Shown: positions 47,742-56,236, counted from the first letter of the stretch. The stretch is DNA of 64,000 bases from Enterococcus sp. MMGLQ5-1 (GCF_013155265.1 NZ_JABJXU010000001.1:248001-312000); one strand, 5' to 3'. Translations and numbers: made by a program. The notes: generated from the sequence alone by a model not told the origin.

Positions 47742-48546
47742 AAAAATAGCGATTGTTTCCAATCGTCAAAGCCAATCACAAATGGTTTCTAAGATTTTAA
47801 CAGAAAAATTACTTAAGAATCATTTTCCAATTAATGAAAGTAATCCAGATATCGTGATTTCAGTTGGTGGTGATGGCACCTTATTGAAGGCCTTCCATCA
47901 GTTTGAAGCGCAATTAGATAAGGTTAAATTTATCGGTGTGCATACTGGTCATTTGGGCTTTTATACCGATTGGCGTGACTATGAAATTGCGCAATTAATT
48001 GAAAATTTATTGAAGGATGAGTCTAAAAGCGTTAATTATCCAATTCTAGATATTGAGATTGAGTTTTTTAATGGTGAGCGGGCGAATTTCAAGGCTTTGA
48101 ATGAATCAACGATTCGTCGTGTCAATCGAACTCTAGTTGGTGATATTTATATCTCTGGTAATAAATTTGAGAAATTTAGAGGCGATGGACTTTCTGTTTC
48201 AACGCCAACTGGTTCAACGGCATATAATAAGTCTGTTGGTGGTGCGGTCATTCACCCAAGCATCAAAGCAATTCAGCTGACAGAAATTGCCTCTTTAAAT
48301 AATATCGTTTTTAGAACATTAGGATCGCCGATTATTATTGGTGAAAAGGATTCGATTGAAATTTTCCTAGAAGAGATGGAGGATTATACGATTACCATTG
48401 ATCAGCTCGCTTTGCAAAATGAAAAAATCAGGCTAATCAAATATAAAATATCCAAAGAACAAATTCAATTCGCTGGTGGCAAGCACACACATTTTTGGGA
48501 ACGGGTGCGCCAATCCTTTATTGGTGATGATGACGATGAAATTTGA
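47734..48546 (+). CDS. nadK: NAD kinase
   Basis: Phosphorylates NAD to NADP. About 270 residues with VGGDGTLLKAFH (GGDG motif), the NE of ALNESTIRR and the conserved SVSTPTGSTAYN. The ATG at 47734 overlaps the relQ stop (ATGAATAA) and gives the family-typical MNKKIAIVSN; in-frame ATGs at 47704 and 47719 are possible but add non-conserved residues. Translationally coupled to relQ. Confidence 0.94.
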   Translation: MNKKIAIVSNRQSQSQMVSKILTEKLLKNHFPINESNPDIVISVGGDGTLLKAFHQFEAQLDKVKFIGVHTGHLGFYTDWRDYEIAQLIENLLKDESKSVNYPILDIEIEFFNGERANFKALNESTIRRVNRTLVGDIYISGNKFEKFRGDGLSVSTPTGSTAYNKSVGGAVIHPSIKAIQLTEIASLNNIVFRTLGSPIIIGEKDSIEIFLEEMEDYTITIDQLALQNEKIRLIKYKISKEQIQFAGGKHTHFWERVRQSFIGDDDDEI

Positions 48547-49435
48547 ATGGATATACCAAGGCGATTCGCCAGCTTCTCTAAAGCATTTCCTGCATGAAAA
48601 AGGCATATCCAAGGCTTTGCTAGCGAAAATAAAGTTTCAAGGTGGTAAGCTATTCGTCAATCAAAAAATAGAAAATGTTCGTTTTGTTTTAAAGAAAAAT
48701 GATTGCATTATGGCTATTATTCCGGATGAATCAGCTCATGAAACGTTGATTTCCGATCATTTACCATTAGACATTATCTATGAAGATGAGCATTTTTTAT
48801 TAATTAATAAACCGGCGGGGTTTGCCTCTATTCCATCTCAGTTTCATCCTAGAGGAACAATGGCTAATTTTGTAAAGGGCTACTATCAAATGCAAGCTTA
48901 CCCAAATCAAGTGATTCATATTGTGACCCGTTTAGACCGTGAGACGTCAGGCATTATGCTTTTTGCCAAGCATGGCTATGCTCACGCCATGCTGGATAAG
49001 GCGCTTAGAGGTGGTTTGGTTACCAAAAAATATCAGGCAATTGTTGCTAATAGTAATCAATTATTAACGTGTGGTGAAATTATTGCACCGATTGGACGTA
49101 ATTTTGCTTCATTAATCGAACGTCAGGTGATTGAAACTGGCAAATATGCCCATACCTCATATCAAATATTAGCTGAATACCCAATCTATTCTTTAGTGGA
49201 TATCCAATTGCACACTGGTAGGACTCATCAAATCAGAGTTCATTTTAGCTATTTAGGTGCACCACTTTTGGGAGATGATCTTTACGGCGGTTCTAAAGCT
49301 TTGATTAATCGACAGGCGTTGCATTGTTATTCGCTTTCTTTTTATCATCCATTTTTAGAAAAAGAAATGAGCTTTGAAATTAAACTACCTGAGGATATGC
49401 AAATTTTAATCAGCTCGAGGAGCTTAGTTGTATAA
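48536..49435 (+). CDS. rluD: RluD-family 23S rRNA pseudouridine synthase
   Basis: About 299 residues. N-terminal region resembles a degenerate S4-like domain, then the catalytic core with RLDRETSGIMLFAK (catalytic Asp) and LHTGRTHQIRVHF. Start ATG 48536 overlaps nadK by 11 bases; the frame extends upstream but is non-conserved. Last gene of the relQ-nadK-rluD operon. Confidence 0.93.
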   Translation: MKFEWIYQGDSPASLKHFLHEKGISKALLAKIKFQGGKLFVNQKIENVRFVLKKNDCIMAIIPDESAHETLISDHLPLDIIYEDEHFLLINKPAGFASIPSQFHPRGTMANFVKGYYQMQAYPNQVIHIVTRLDRETSGIMLFAKHGYAHAMLDKALRGGLVTKKYQAIVANSNQLLTCGEIIAPIGRNFASLIERQVIETGKYAHTSYQILAEYPIYSLVDIQLHTGRTHQIRVHFSYLGAPLLGDDLYGGSKALINRQALHCYSLSFYHPFLEKEMSFEIKLPEDMQILISSRSLVV

Positions 49436-49442
49436 ATGAAGC

Positions 49443-49532
49443 GTAAAGAAAAAGACCCATCGGCTTGATACTGATCCAAGGGTTAGATTTTTGGTCTAAC
49501 CTTTGGAGCGCAACAGCCTATAGGTCTTTTAT
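49443..49532. terminator. complex structured terminator between rluD and the TetR gene
   Basis: Three coaxial stems: outer AAAGACC/GGTCTTT, middle GGCT/AGCC and an apical stem CCAAGGGTTAGA / TCTAACCTTTGG. Two asymmetric internal loops (TGATACTGAT opposite AGCGCAAC) separate them. T runs follow on both strands. More elaborate than a plain terminator; possibly a stable RNA. Confidence 0.6.
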
Positions 49533-49551
49533 TTATATATAGATTTTCACA

Positions 49552-50127
49552 TTATGACTTCAGGTCAGAGAATGTCTCTTTTTTGGTGAGAATTAAGTTA
49601 ATGGTCTCCGTAATAATCGCTCTTTGAGCTTCGATATCTGCAACAATAGCTCCAGTTGAGCCTAATGTTGCCAGTCCAGTTGTTACAATCCAAATCCCAT
49701 TTAATAATGATGCAACAGCCTCCTGATCACAATCTTTATATTTAGGATTATTAGTGATTACTTTTTCAAACAGCTGATATGAAAAATCATGTAGCTGCTT
49801 ATCGGCTATATTGTCATCGATTAGTAATGCCTGATATAATTTAGGCTCAACTTTGGAAAATTGAATAATATTTAGGGCGAGGTCAGTTAATGTGCTTTCT
49901 GCTGAGTCGCCTAGGTAGCTTTGATTCTCTAAATTTTGATAAATTTGAGCATACAATTCTTTTTTGAGATCGCTCATATTTTGAAATTCTAAATAAATTG
50001 GCTGTGTGGAAGACCCGATATGAGCTGCTAAGCTGCGTGCTGTAAGATTACTAAAGCCATTTTTGGAAACAAAATCATAGGCACCATTTAAAATCTGCTC
50101 TTTTAAAATTGTTTTTTTTCTAGCCAT
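49552..50127 (-). CDS. TetR-family transcriptional regulator
   Basis: 191 residues with an N-terminal HTH (ILNGAYDFVSKNGFSNLTAR, recognition helix around AAHIGSSTQPIYLEF) and an all-helical ligand domain. The STQPIYLEF pattern resembles the branch found in Lactobacillales with unknown ligands. AGGACTCTC precedes the ATG. Divergent from pepS, 162 bp apart, so it may control pepS or itself. Confidence 0.85.
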   Translation of the reverse strand: MARKKTILKEQILNGAYDFVSKNGFSNLTARSLAAHIGSSTQPIYLEFQNMSDLKKELYAQIYQNLENQSYLGDSAESTLTDLALNIIQFSKVEPKLYQALLIDDNIADKQLHDFSYQLFEKVITNNPKYKDCDQEAVASLLNGIWIVTTGLATLGSTGAIVADIEAQRAIITETINLILTKKETFSDLKS

Positions 50128-50289
50128 GAGAGTCCTTTCTTGTTTTCGTCTTGATAGTTAGATAAAATAAAAGATAATATAATCTCAACTTACCGATTGA
50201 TAACGCCTTTTATTCTAGCAGAGGCCTTTATTTTTATCAATTTTAATGCTTGGGCAAAATGCCTATTATATCAATGATTAGGAGTAATT

Positions 50290-51516
50290 ATGACCAATTT
50301 TTCAGAGCAATTAGCACGCTACGCAGACTTGATTGTGACCACAGGTATTAATGTCAAAAAGGGTCAAACAGTCGTTTTAAGCATTGGCGTTGACCAGGTT
50401 GAATTAGCACATTTAATTGTTAAGTCGGCTTATTTACATGGCGCAAAAGAGGTACTTGTCAAGTGGCAGGATGATAAGATAACTCGCTTATTTATTGAAA
50501 ATACAACCGATTTAACAACGATTCGACCATCGGTTATCTTAGAAAATGATGAAATCGTAGCTGAAAAGGCTAGCCGAATCAGTGTAGTTTCAAGTAATCC
50601 AGCTGCCTTTGCAGGTGTTGATAGTCAACGGATTAAGGCGAGACAGCAAGCGGTTATGAAGGCCAGACAAAAGGTGATGCAGGCAACACAAAACAACGAT
50701 CTTTCTTGGACAGTGGTAGCAGCTGCGAGTCCAGAATGGGCAAAGGTAGTTTTCCCAGCCTTGTCAGCTGAAGCGGCACAGGAAAAGCTATGGCAAGCGA
50801 TTTTTAACAGTGTGCGACTTGATGCTAAAGAGCCAAATCAGGCTTGGGAGCAGCACAATGACTTTTTAGCTCAAAAGGCAGCATGGCTAAATCAATATCA
50901 ATTTGATGCGTTGCACTATCAAGCACCGGGAACAGATTTAGTGATTGGCTTACCTAAAAATCATCTTTGGGAGGGTGCTGGTGCTGTTAATAGTCAAGGC
51001 CAGTCCTTTATGCCTAATATGCCGACAGAAGAGGTTTTTACGGCACCTGATGCTAAACGTGTTGATGGCTTTATTCGGGCGACCAAGCCTCTGAGCTATG
51101 CGGGTACAATTATTGAGGGTATGACCTTTCAGTTTAAGGCTGGTGAAATCATCTCTTTTACTGCCGAAGCTGGCGAGGCAGTATTAAAGGATTTAATACA
51201 AACGGATGAAGGTGCAAAAAGAATTGGTGAGGTGGCGCTTGTACCGCATTCAAGTCCAATATCACAATCAGATTTAATTTTTTTTAATACGCTTTTTGAT
51301 GAAAATGCATCCAATCATCTAGCAATTGGGGCGGCCTATTCATTTTCAATTAAGGGTGGCACCGAAATGAGTGAAGCTGAATTAATGGCTAATGGCTTAA
51401 ATCGTTCACAGGTTCATGTTGATTTTATGGTAGGTTCTGCAGAAATGTCAATTGATGGTATTTTGGAAAACGGTGAACGGATGCCTATTTTTAGAAATGG
51501 TGAGTGGGCGAATTAA
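50290..51516 (+). CDS. pepS: aminopeptidase PepS (M29 family)
   Basis: Cytosolic metallo-aminopeptidase trimming peptides, 408 residues, usual for the AmpS/PepS/Apl group. Seen: FMPNMPTEEVFTAPD with the first metal Glu, later Glu of AEAGEAVLKD, HLAIGAAY and the C-terminal HVDFMVGSAEMSIDG. GGAG before the ATG. Single gene with a very strong terminator. Confidence 0.93.
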   Translation: MTNFSEQLARYADLIVTTGINVKKGQTVVLSIGVDQVELAHLIVKSAYLHGAKEVLVKWQDDKITRLFIENTTDLTTIRPSVILENDEIVAEKASRISVVSSNPAAFAGVDSQRIKARQQAVMKARQKVMQATQNNDLSWTVVAAASPEWAKVVFPALSAEAAQEKLWQAIFNSVRLDAKEPNQAWEQHNDFLAQKAAWLNQYQFDALHYQAPGTDLVIGLPKNHLWEGAGAVNSQGQSFMPNMPTEEVFTAPDAKRVDGFIRATKPLSYAGTIIEGMTFQFKAGEIISFTAEAGEAVLKDLIQTDEGAKRIGEVALVPHSSPISQSDLIFFNTLFDENASNHLAIGAAYSFSIKGGTEMSEAELMANGLNRSQVHVDFMVGSAEMSIDGILENGERMPIFRNGEWAN

Positions 51517-51520
51517 GCAA

Positions 51521-51572
51521 ATAAAAAATGATTATCAATAATGTTTACTTATTATTGATAATCATTTTTTAT
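51521..51572. terminator. terminator after pepS
   Basis: Near-perfect stem of about 19 pairs (AAAAAATGATTATCAATAA and its complement) with a short loop and T run. Confidence 0.9.
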
Positions 51573-51770
51573 CATATCCGATGTTTCTCGGAAACATTGG
51601 ATTATTTGTAGATATAAGTGAGTTTTTGTGCAGATTTCCCGATTTCTCTCGGAAAGATTGGCTTATCCACAAATATAAGAACGCTTTTATCTTAGTGGGA
51701 CAATCTAGCGTTTGTGTCATTTTAAGACAAATAAAAATTGGACTGAAAGATTTATCAGTCCAATTTATTG
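51566..51770 (+). repeat. terminator-associated repeat, copy 4
   Basis: Contains GTTTCTCGGAAAC and TTTCTCTCGGAAAG hairpin motifs, a tail CATTTTAAGACAAATAAAAA shared with copy 2, and ends in a 12-pair terminator AAATTGGACTGA / TCAGTCCAATTT whose sequence continues into TTATTGTAG, matching copy 5. Fills the pepS-flavodoxin gap. Confidence 0.7.
51736..51770. terminator. terminator after flavodoxin gene, inside repeat copy 4
   Basis: Perfect 12-pair stem around AAGATTTA; A run on the plus strand side gives a T run for minus-strand transcription. Confidence 0.85.
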
Positions 51771-51785
51771 TAGCACTTTTTATTA

Positions 51786-52229
51786 TTAGCCTAGCTTTTC
51801 AACTAATGCTTTGGCGAAAGCTTCAAGCTTTTCTATGTCTTCATCTTCAGCAGCTAAATCAACCTTAACGCTTTCTGAGCCTTTTGTAGCACCAGTTTTG
51901 GCAAAAGCCTCATCAAACTCATCAACGGATTTACAGAATTCATCATAAAAAGTATCGCCACTACCAACGACGCCATAGATTTTACCAGATAAATCTAAAT
52001 CCTGTAAGTCATCATAAAAATCAACAATTTCGTCAGGTAATTCACCATCACCGTATGTGTAGGTTGCAACAATATTAATATCATAGTCCAACAAGTCTTC
52101 GGCTTCTACAGAAGTACATTCATCAACCTCGACTTCGATATCTAAGTTTTCCAATGCTTCAGAAACAATGTCTGCAATTTCTTCTGTGTTACCTGTCATA
52201 CTTGCGTACACAATTTTAGCGGTTGCCAT
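51786..52229 (-). CDS. short-chain flavodoxin
   Basis: FMN electron carrier, 147 residues, acidic. Phosphate loop SMTGNTEEIAD (residues 9-19), Tyr-rich loop TYTYGDGELPDE and VVGSGDTFYDEFC. The start at 52229 follows AGGAG; a longer frame includes leader. Monocistronic. Electron partner not evident locally. Confidence 0.95.
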   Translation of the reverse strand: MATAKIVYASMTGNTEEIADIVSEALENLDIEVEVDECTSVEAEDLLDYDINIVATYTYGDGELPDEIVDFYDDLQDLDLSGKIYGVVGSGDTFYDEFCKSVDEFDEAFAKTGATKGSESVKVDLAAEDEDIEKLEAFAKALVEKLG

Positions 52230-52482
52230 ATTATTTTCTCCTTTTAAATACATAATCAATAAGATTAGTCATCAATAATTAACTAATCTGTTAGAATGCA
52301 TTATATCAAAGCTGGAAATTTTTTAAAAGTATCTGAACAGGAGAAATATAAAAACTTTATTTATTCATCGGTTTTCTTTACACAGGCTGGTTGAAAGTGC
52401 TAAACTCTAATAAGTAAACTGTAGGTAAATAGTGACTTTGAACAATTTGAGAGAAGCGTTAAGCGTAGCAAGGAGATTATAA

Positions 52483-53247
52483 TTGATTACTTTAAAATCA
52501 ACAAGAGAAATTGAATTAATGGATGAATCAGGTGAAATTTTAGCAGATGTTCATCGTCATTTGCGTGATTTAATTAAGCCTGGAATTGATATGTGGGAAA
52601 TTGAAAAGTTTGCTAGGGGCTTTATTGAGTCACATGGTGCAAAGGCAGCCCAAATTGGTTTTGAGGGCTATGAATATGCTACTTGCTGTTCGCTAAATAA
52701 TGAAATTTGTCATGGCTTTCCACGCCATCAAAAATTAAAATCTGGCGATTTAATCAAAGTTGATATGTGTGTTGATTTCAATGGTGCCATTTCAGATTCT
52801 TGTTGGGCATATGCAGTTGGCGAGGTTTCAGCTGAAGTTCAGCGCTTGATGGCTGTTACTAAAAAATCGCTTTATTTAGGAATTGAGGCAGCTAAGGTTG
52901 GTAATCGAATTGGTGATATTGGTCATGCGATTCAGACCTATGTTGAGGGTGAAGGCTTTTCTGTTGTCCGTGATTTTGTCGGTCATGGTATTGGGCCAAC
53001 CATTCATGAGGAGCCGATGATTCCACATTATGGTGAAGCAGGACGTGGCTTACGCTTAAAGGAAGGCATGGTCATTACAATTGAGCCGATGGTTAATATT
53101 GGTGATTGGCAAATGGTGATGGATTATAAAGAAATGAGCGGAGAAATTGCGCCTGCCTACACCAAGGATGGCTCAATTTCTTGTCAATATGAACACTCGC
53201 TAGTTATTACCAAGGATGGTCCTCGTATATTAACTGAACAAGATTAA
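52483..53247 (+). CDS. map: methionine aminopeptidase, type I
   Basis: Removes N-terminal Met. 254 residues; pita-bread fold with metal ligands in KVDMCVDFNG, DSCWAYAV, FVGHGIGPTIHEEP, TIEPMV and the final YEHSLVIT. It contains the internal segment DYKEMSGEIAPAYTKDGSIS found in streptococcal-type enzymes. TTG start behind AAGGAG at good spacing. Followed by YihY after 55 bp. Confidence 0.95.
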   Translation: MITLKSTREIELMDESGEILADVHRHLRDLIKPGIDMWEIEKFARGFIESHGAKAAQIGFEGYEYATCCSLNNEICHGFPRHQKLKSGDLIKVDMCVDFNGAISDSCWAYAVGEVSAEVQRLMAVTKKSLYLGIEAAKVGNRIGDIGHAIQTYVEGEGFSVVRDFVGHGIGPTIHEEPMIPHYGEAGRGLRLKEGMVITIEPMVNIGDWQMVMDYKEMSGEIAPAYTKDGSISCQYEHSLVITKDGPRILTEQD

Positions 53248-53302
53248 TTTTATTCTAAATCATATTAATCTTGTATAGAAGCTATAAAGGATGTATAAAT
53301 AA

Positions 53303-54211
53303 TTGAAAAATAAAGACATCAAAGCAGAAATTGTCAATTGGGTAAAGGTATTTCAATCGTATTATCAAAATGCAGATATTGGTATGTCAAGTGCGGCAGT
53401 ATCTTATTATTTTCTACTTTCTCTTTTTCCAATTATTTTAACAATTGGCAGCTTACTCCCATTTTTAAATTTAAATGTTTCAGAAATTATGAACTATGTG
53501 GAACAGGTGCTCCCAAAGGATATTTATGATCGAATTTCAGATGTAATTATCAGTCTTTTAACTAATAAATCAAGTGGTCGTTTATCAATCGGGTTAATTT
53601 TTACGCTGTGGGCTGCTAGTCAGGGTATTGGTGCCCTGCAAAATGCCATGACTAAGGTCTACCAGGTGAAAAAGGTTCCAAATCTATTATTGAATCGATT
53701 ATTTGGAATGCTCATCTTAATTGCTTCAATGATTTTATTTGTTGCCAGTATTGTTTTTGTAACCTTTGGGCATAAATTATTCGTCATTGTGAATGATTAT
53801 TTTGATTTACCAGTTAATGTAATTCAAATTGTTAGTGGTCTGGTTTTACCATTATCTATTGTTGGAATGTTTATCTTGATTGTTCTGTTGAATTACTTGT
53901 TGCCAGATGTTCGATTTAGGCAGCTCAAGTTTTTATTGCCAGGTAGTATTTTTACATTACTCGGTTTTTTGATTCTATCGAAGGCCTTTGATATTTATCT
54001 TCAATATTTTGGGAGTCGAATTAGCTCCTACCAAATCATTGGCACTGCAATTATATTAATGGTTTGGTTGACAATTATTGCGCAAATTTTATTATACGGT
54101 GCGGTAATCAATGCAGCTTATATAGAGAAGTCTACAGGTAAAAAGCCAGAGGTTCGTCAAATTAGAAAATGGATTAAAAGAAAGGTCAAAAATGAAAAAG
54201 AGAAATCCTAA
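53303..54211 (+). CDS. YihY/BrkB-family inner membrane protein
   Basis: 302 residues with six predicted membrane segments: around 28-55, 90-112, 132-158, 175-200, 212-232 and 243-268. The family signature SAAVSYYFLLSLFPI near the first segment and LWAASQGIGALQNAM identify it. Once misnamed RNase BN; function unknown, possibly a transporter. TTG start. Its 3' end overlaps the next gene by 20 bases. Confidence 0.9.
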   Translation: MKNKDIKAEIVNWVKVFQSYYQNADIGMSSAAVSYYFLLSLFPIILTIGSLLPFLNLNVSEIMNYVEQVLPKDIYDRISDVIISLLTNKSSGRLSIGLIFTLWAASQGIGALQNAMTKVYQVKKVPNLLLNRLFGMLILIASMILFVASIVFVTFGHKLFVIVNDYFDLPVNVIQIVSGLVLPLSIVGMFILIVLLNYLLPDVRFRQLKFLLPGSIFTLLGFLILSKAFDIYLQYFGSRISSYQIIGTAIILMVWLTIIAQILLYGAVINAAYIEKSTGKKPEVRQIRKWIKRKVKNEKEKS

Positions 54212-54602
54212 TTATTATTTTAATGATTTAAATGAATTATTAACTAAAAGTGAAGCAATTTCTGAAGAAATGCACCCGTTTTTTGAACAAGCAGATCTAT
54301 TTTTTAAAGAGGGAGGGGAATTTACCGAGAAAACAGCAGTAATTGCGGGGTTTGAAAAAGGTATGGTTGATTATAATGAAATTTCAAATCAGCTTTCTGC
54401 ATTAGTACCTAATGTTAGAGTAATCGGTATGCATAAAAAATTAGTTAAGCAATTTGAAGAATATGTTGAAGCCTGTCAAGCAATGGTTGAAGCAACCAAA
54501 GCAGAAAATGAGTCAGCTTTTAGGCTGTCTGAAAAAAATCAAGAATTACTTTCTGAGGTACTTGGTAAAACGATTAATCGAATTGTTAAATTAGCGATGT
54601 AA
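54192..54602 (+). CDS. uncharacterised helical protein coupled to YihY
   Basis: 136 residues, soluble, strongly helical and acidic in the first half (LNELLTKSEAISEEMHPFF) with a basic patch (MHKKLVKQFEEYVEA) and a helical C terminus. No Cys cluster, membrane segment or known motif; I do not recognise a family. Start ATG 54192 lies inside the YihY gene behind AGAAAGG, so the two are translationally coupled and probably act together. Confidence 0.75.
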   Translation: MKKRNPNYYFNDLNELLTKSEAISEEMHPFFEQADLFFKEGGEFTEKTAVIAGFEKGMVDYNEISNQLSALVPNVRVIGMHKKLVKQFEEYVEACQAMVEATKAENESAFRLSEKNQELLSEVLGKTINRIVKLAM

Positions 54603-54860
54603 ACAAAGGTGCTTAATGCGCTTGCTAGAAACTCGAGCATAAGGCAAAAATAATTGTAGTGACGCTTTTTGTCACGAATTATTTTAATTTATGCCGAGCG
54701 TTTCTCGCGCATTAAGCCCGTCAATAAGCAGGTAACGATAAAATTCAATTACGCTAAACCGTTTCTCGCGCATTAAGCCCGTCAATAAGCGGGCAACGAT
54801 AAAATTCAATTACGCTAAACCGTTGCTTAATGCGCTTGCTAGAAACTCGAGCATCACAAG
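54603..54860. repeat. palindrome-rich tandem repeat region
   Basis: Two 61-bp direct repeats (54700-54760 and 54761-54821, differing at two bases) are bracketed by two copies of GTTGCTTAATGCGCTTGC-like sequence (54609-54640 and 54822-54854), themselves inverted relative to the GTTTCTCGCGCATTAAGC start of each repeat. A terminator hairpin (54648-54684) lies in the first loop. No gene. Confidence 0.85.
54648..54686 (+). terminator. terminator after the YihY operon
   Basis: AATAATT-GTA-GTGAC / GTCAC-G-AATTATT stem with loop GCTTTTT, followed by TTTAATTT. Confidence 0.7.
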
Positions 54861-54885
54861 CATTAATCAAATCGGTGTGACTTTT

Positions 54886-54914
54886 GTGGCAGCACATTTT
54901 GTGCTGCTTTTTAC
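54886..54914 (+). terminator. second plus-strand terminator
   Basis: GCAGCACA / TGTGCTGC stem followed by TTTTTA. Confidence 0.75.
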
Positions 54915-54944
54915 GTTGCTCAAGACTGCTTTAAATTTTGTAGT

Positions 54945-55080
54945 TTTATTGTGAATCCAGCAATGTTTCTGGAAAGCAAATCCAAATTCACGCTTTAGAT
55001 ATCGATTTTTTGTGAAAATGGTATTTTTCGATAAAAAAAGCAAATTCGACTTATAAAGAATGGATTGAAATCTTTATTAG
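54945..55080 (+). repeat. terminator-associated repeat, copy 5
   Basis: GTGAATCCAGCAATGTTTCTGG, then AAATCCAAATTCACGCTTTAG as in copy 3, TTTTTTGTGAAAATGG, and an end GGATTGAAATCTTTATTAGTC that parallels the terminator end of copy 4. Degenerate and non-coding. Confidence 0.65.
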
Positions 55081-55142
55081 TCTAATTTATTGTAGAGCAA
55101 AAAGACAAACCATACTCTGAAAGTATACTTTGTCCACATTCT

Positions 55143-55169
55143 GAGAGGTGTGACTTTTGCCGCACCTCT
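55143..55169. terminator. terminator after the 134-residue gene
   Basis: GAGAGGTG / CACCTCTC stem with loop around TGACTTTTGCCG, ending the minus-strand pair. Confidence 0.7.
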
Positions 55170-55175
55170 CTACTG

Positions 55176-55580
55176 TTAAAAATTAAAGTTCTTATCCTCA
55201 ATTGTTTGCTTGCCTTCACTCAAAATAACATCTTCTGTTTTTTGCCACCAATTTTTTAACTGCTTCGCATAGGTCATAGGATAGCAATCTGCGTATTCAA
55301 TCAAGGGTTCGCCAAATAATGTTTCATTTGGAAATAAAAATTCCAAATTATACTTTAATTCACTAATTAAATTATAGGCCTCAAAAAGTCTTTTTTTATT
55401 TATCTCTAAATCATCAGTAACCAATATTTTAGGTAACGGCTTCAAAATATTTGATAAGCTTTTAAGGATAAAAGCTGTGATTTCAAAAGAATCGTTATCT
55501 ATTTTTTCAAATTGTGCTAGAAATTGGATATGATGATTGAGTATTTTTTCCGCTTCTCTTTGTAAATCATGATTATTCAT
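55176..55580 (-). CDS. uncharacterised protein downstream of yueI
   Basis: 134 residues, soluble, helical, with conserved-looking aromatic segments LFGEPLIEYADCYPMTYAKQ and LKNWWQK near the C terminus. No family recognised. The start at 55580 follows GGAG at good spacing; a longer frame from 55604 is less likely. It lies 16 bp after yueI and is surely co-transcribed with it. Confidence 0.7.
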   Translation of the reverse strand: MNNHDLQREAEKILNHHIQFLAQFEKIDNDSFEITAFILKSLSNILKPLPKILVTDDLEINKKRLFEAYNLISELKYNLEFLFPNETLFGEPLIEYADCYPMTYAKQLKNWWQKTEDVILSEGKQTIEDKNFNF

Positions 55581-55596
55581 AAGTGCTCCAATCTTT

Positions 55597-56052
55597 TTAA
55601 TCATTATTTTTTAATAATTTAGAGAAAAAATTTCTTTTTGGGTTTGGTTTAAAAGTATCATCAGTAACGTCTAACATTTGATGAATATCAATAACTTCTT
55701 TATTTACAGCTTGATTGCTATGAACGACAACAGCACAGCCTTCTGGTGCGATTGAATTATTTTTTGTGACAACGGTCGAGCTTATTGTTAATTCATTGGC
55801 TAATTTGATAAATTTCATTTTTGTAGCATCATCGAGTAAGTCGTTTATTTTCATTGATAATTGAGCTGATTCATTAACATTTTCATTCAGCTTCTGGCTG
55901 AATATCTTTTGATAGAAAGCTTGACTAGCATCCTGATTTGTAATAATTAAAATAACACGTTCTCTGAAAGTACCCAAATACTTTTTTTGTTCAGCTGGCT
56001 TTAATTCTGGTTTGCCATAGAAGCCCTGCTCTAATTTTTCTTCAATTCCCAT
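55597..56052 (-). CDS. yueI: YueI family protein (DUF1694)
   Basis: 151 residues, cytosolic. The family pattern KKYLGTFRERVILIITNQD (about 24-42) and a later APEGCAVVVHS strand are seen. Function unknown, widespread in Firmicutes. AGGAGG before the ATG. Divergent from araT with 184 bp between, which contain the araT CodY box. Confidence 0.85.
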   Translation of the reverse strand: MGIEEKLEQGFYGKPELKPAEQKKYLGTFRERVILIITNQDASQAFYQKIFSQKLNENVNESAQLSMKINDLLDDATKMKFIKLANELTISSTVVTKNNSIAPEGCAVVVHSNQAVNKEVIDIHQMLDVTDDTFKPNPKRNFFSKLLKNND

Positions 56053-56161
56053 AATACCTCCTAGCTATCTCACTGTCTTTATTCTACTAGATTTATACAG
56101 TGAATGCGAGAATTCACTTAATAATTAAATTGTAGAAATATCTTAAAAGAAGTGAATGCTA

Positions 56162-56176
56162 AATTTTCTGAAAATT
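56162..56176. promoter_or_regulatory. perfect CodY box upstream of araT
   Basis: AATTTTCTGAAAATT matches all 15 positions of the CodY consensus AATTTTCWGAAAATT. It lies 61 bp before the araT start, just upstream of GTAAACT, a likely -10 region, so CodY should repress araT when branched-chain amino acids are plentiful. Confidence 0.9.
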
Positions 56177-56236
56177 TACAATTAATTATGGTAAACTATT
56201 TTTAAATCGATAATTTATTAAATGGAGGCAATAGCA

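Noticed and set aside
54700-54854. CRISPR-like array of regularly spaced repeats
   Set aside because: Only two directly adjacent 61-bp units without unique spacers, no cas genes; it is a tandem duplication.
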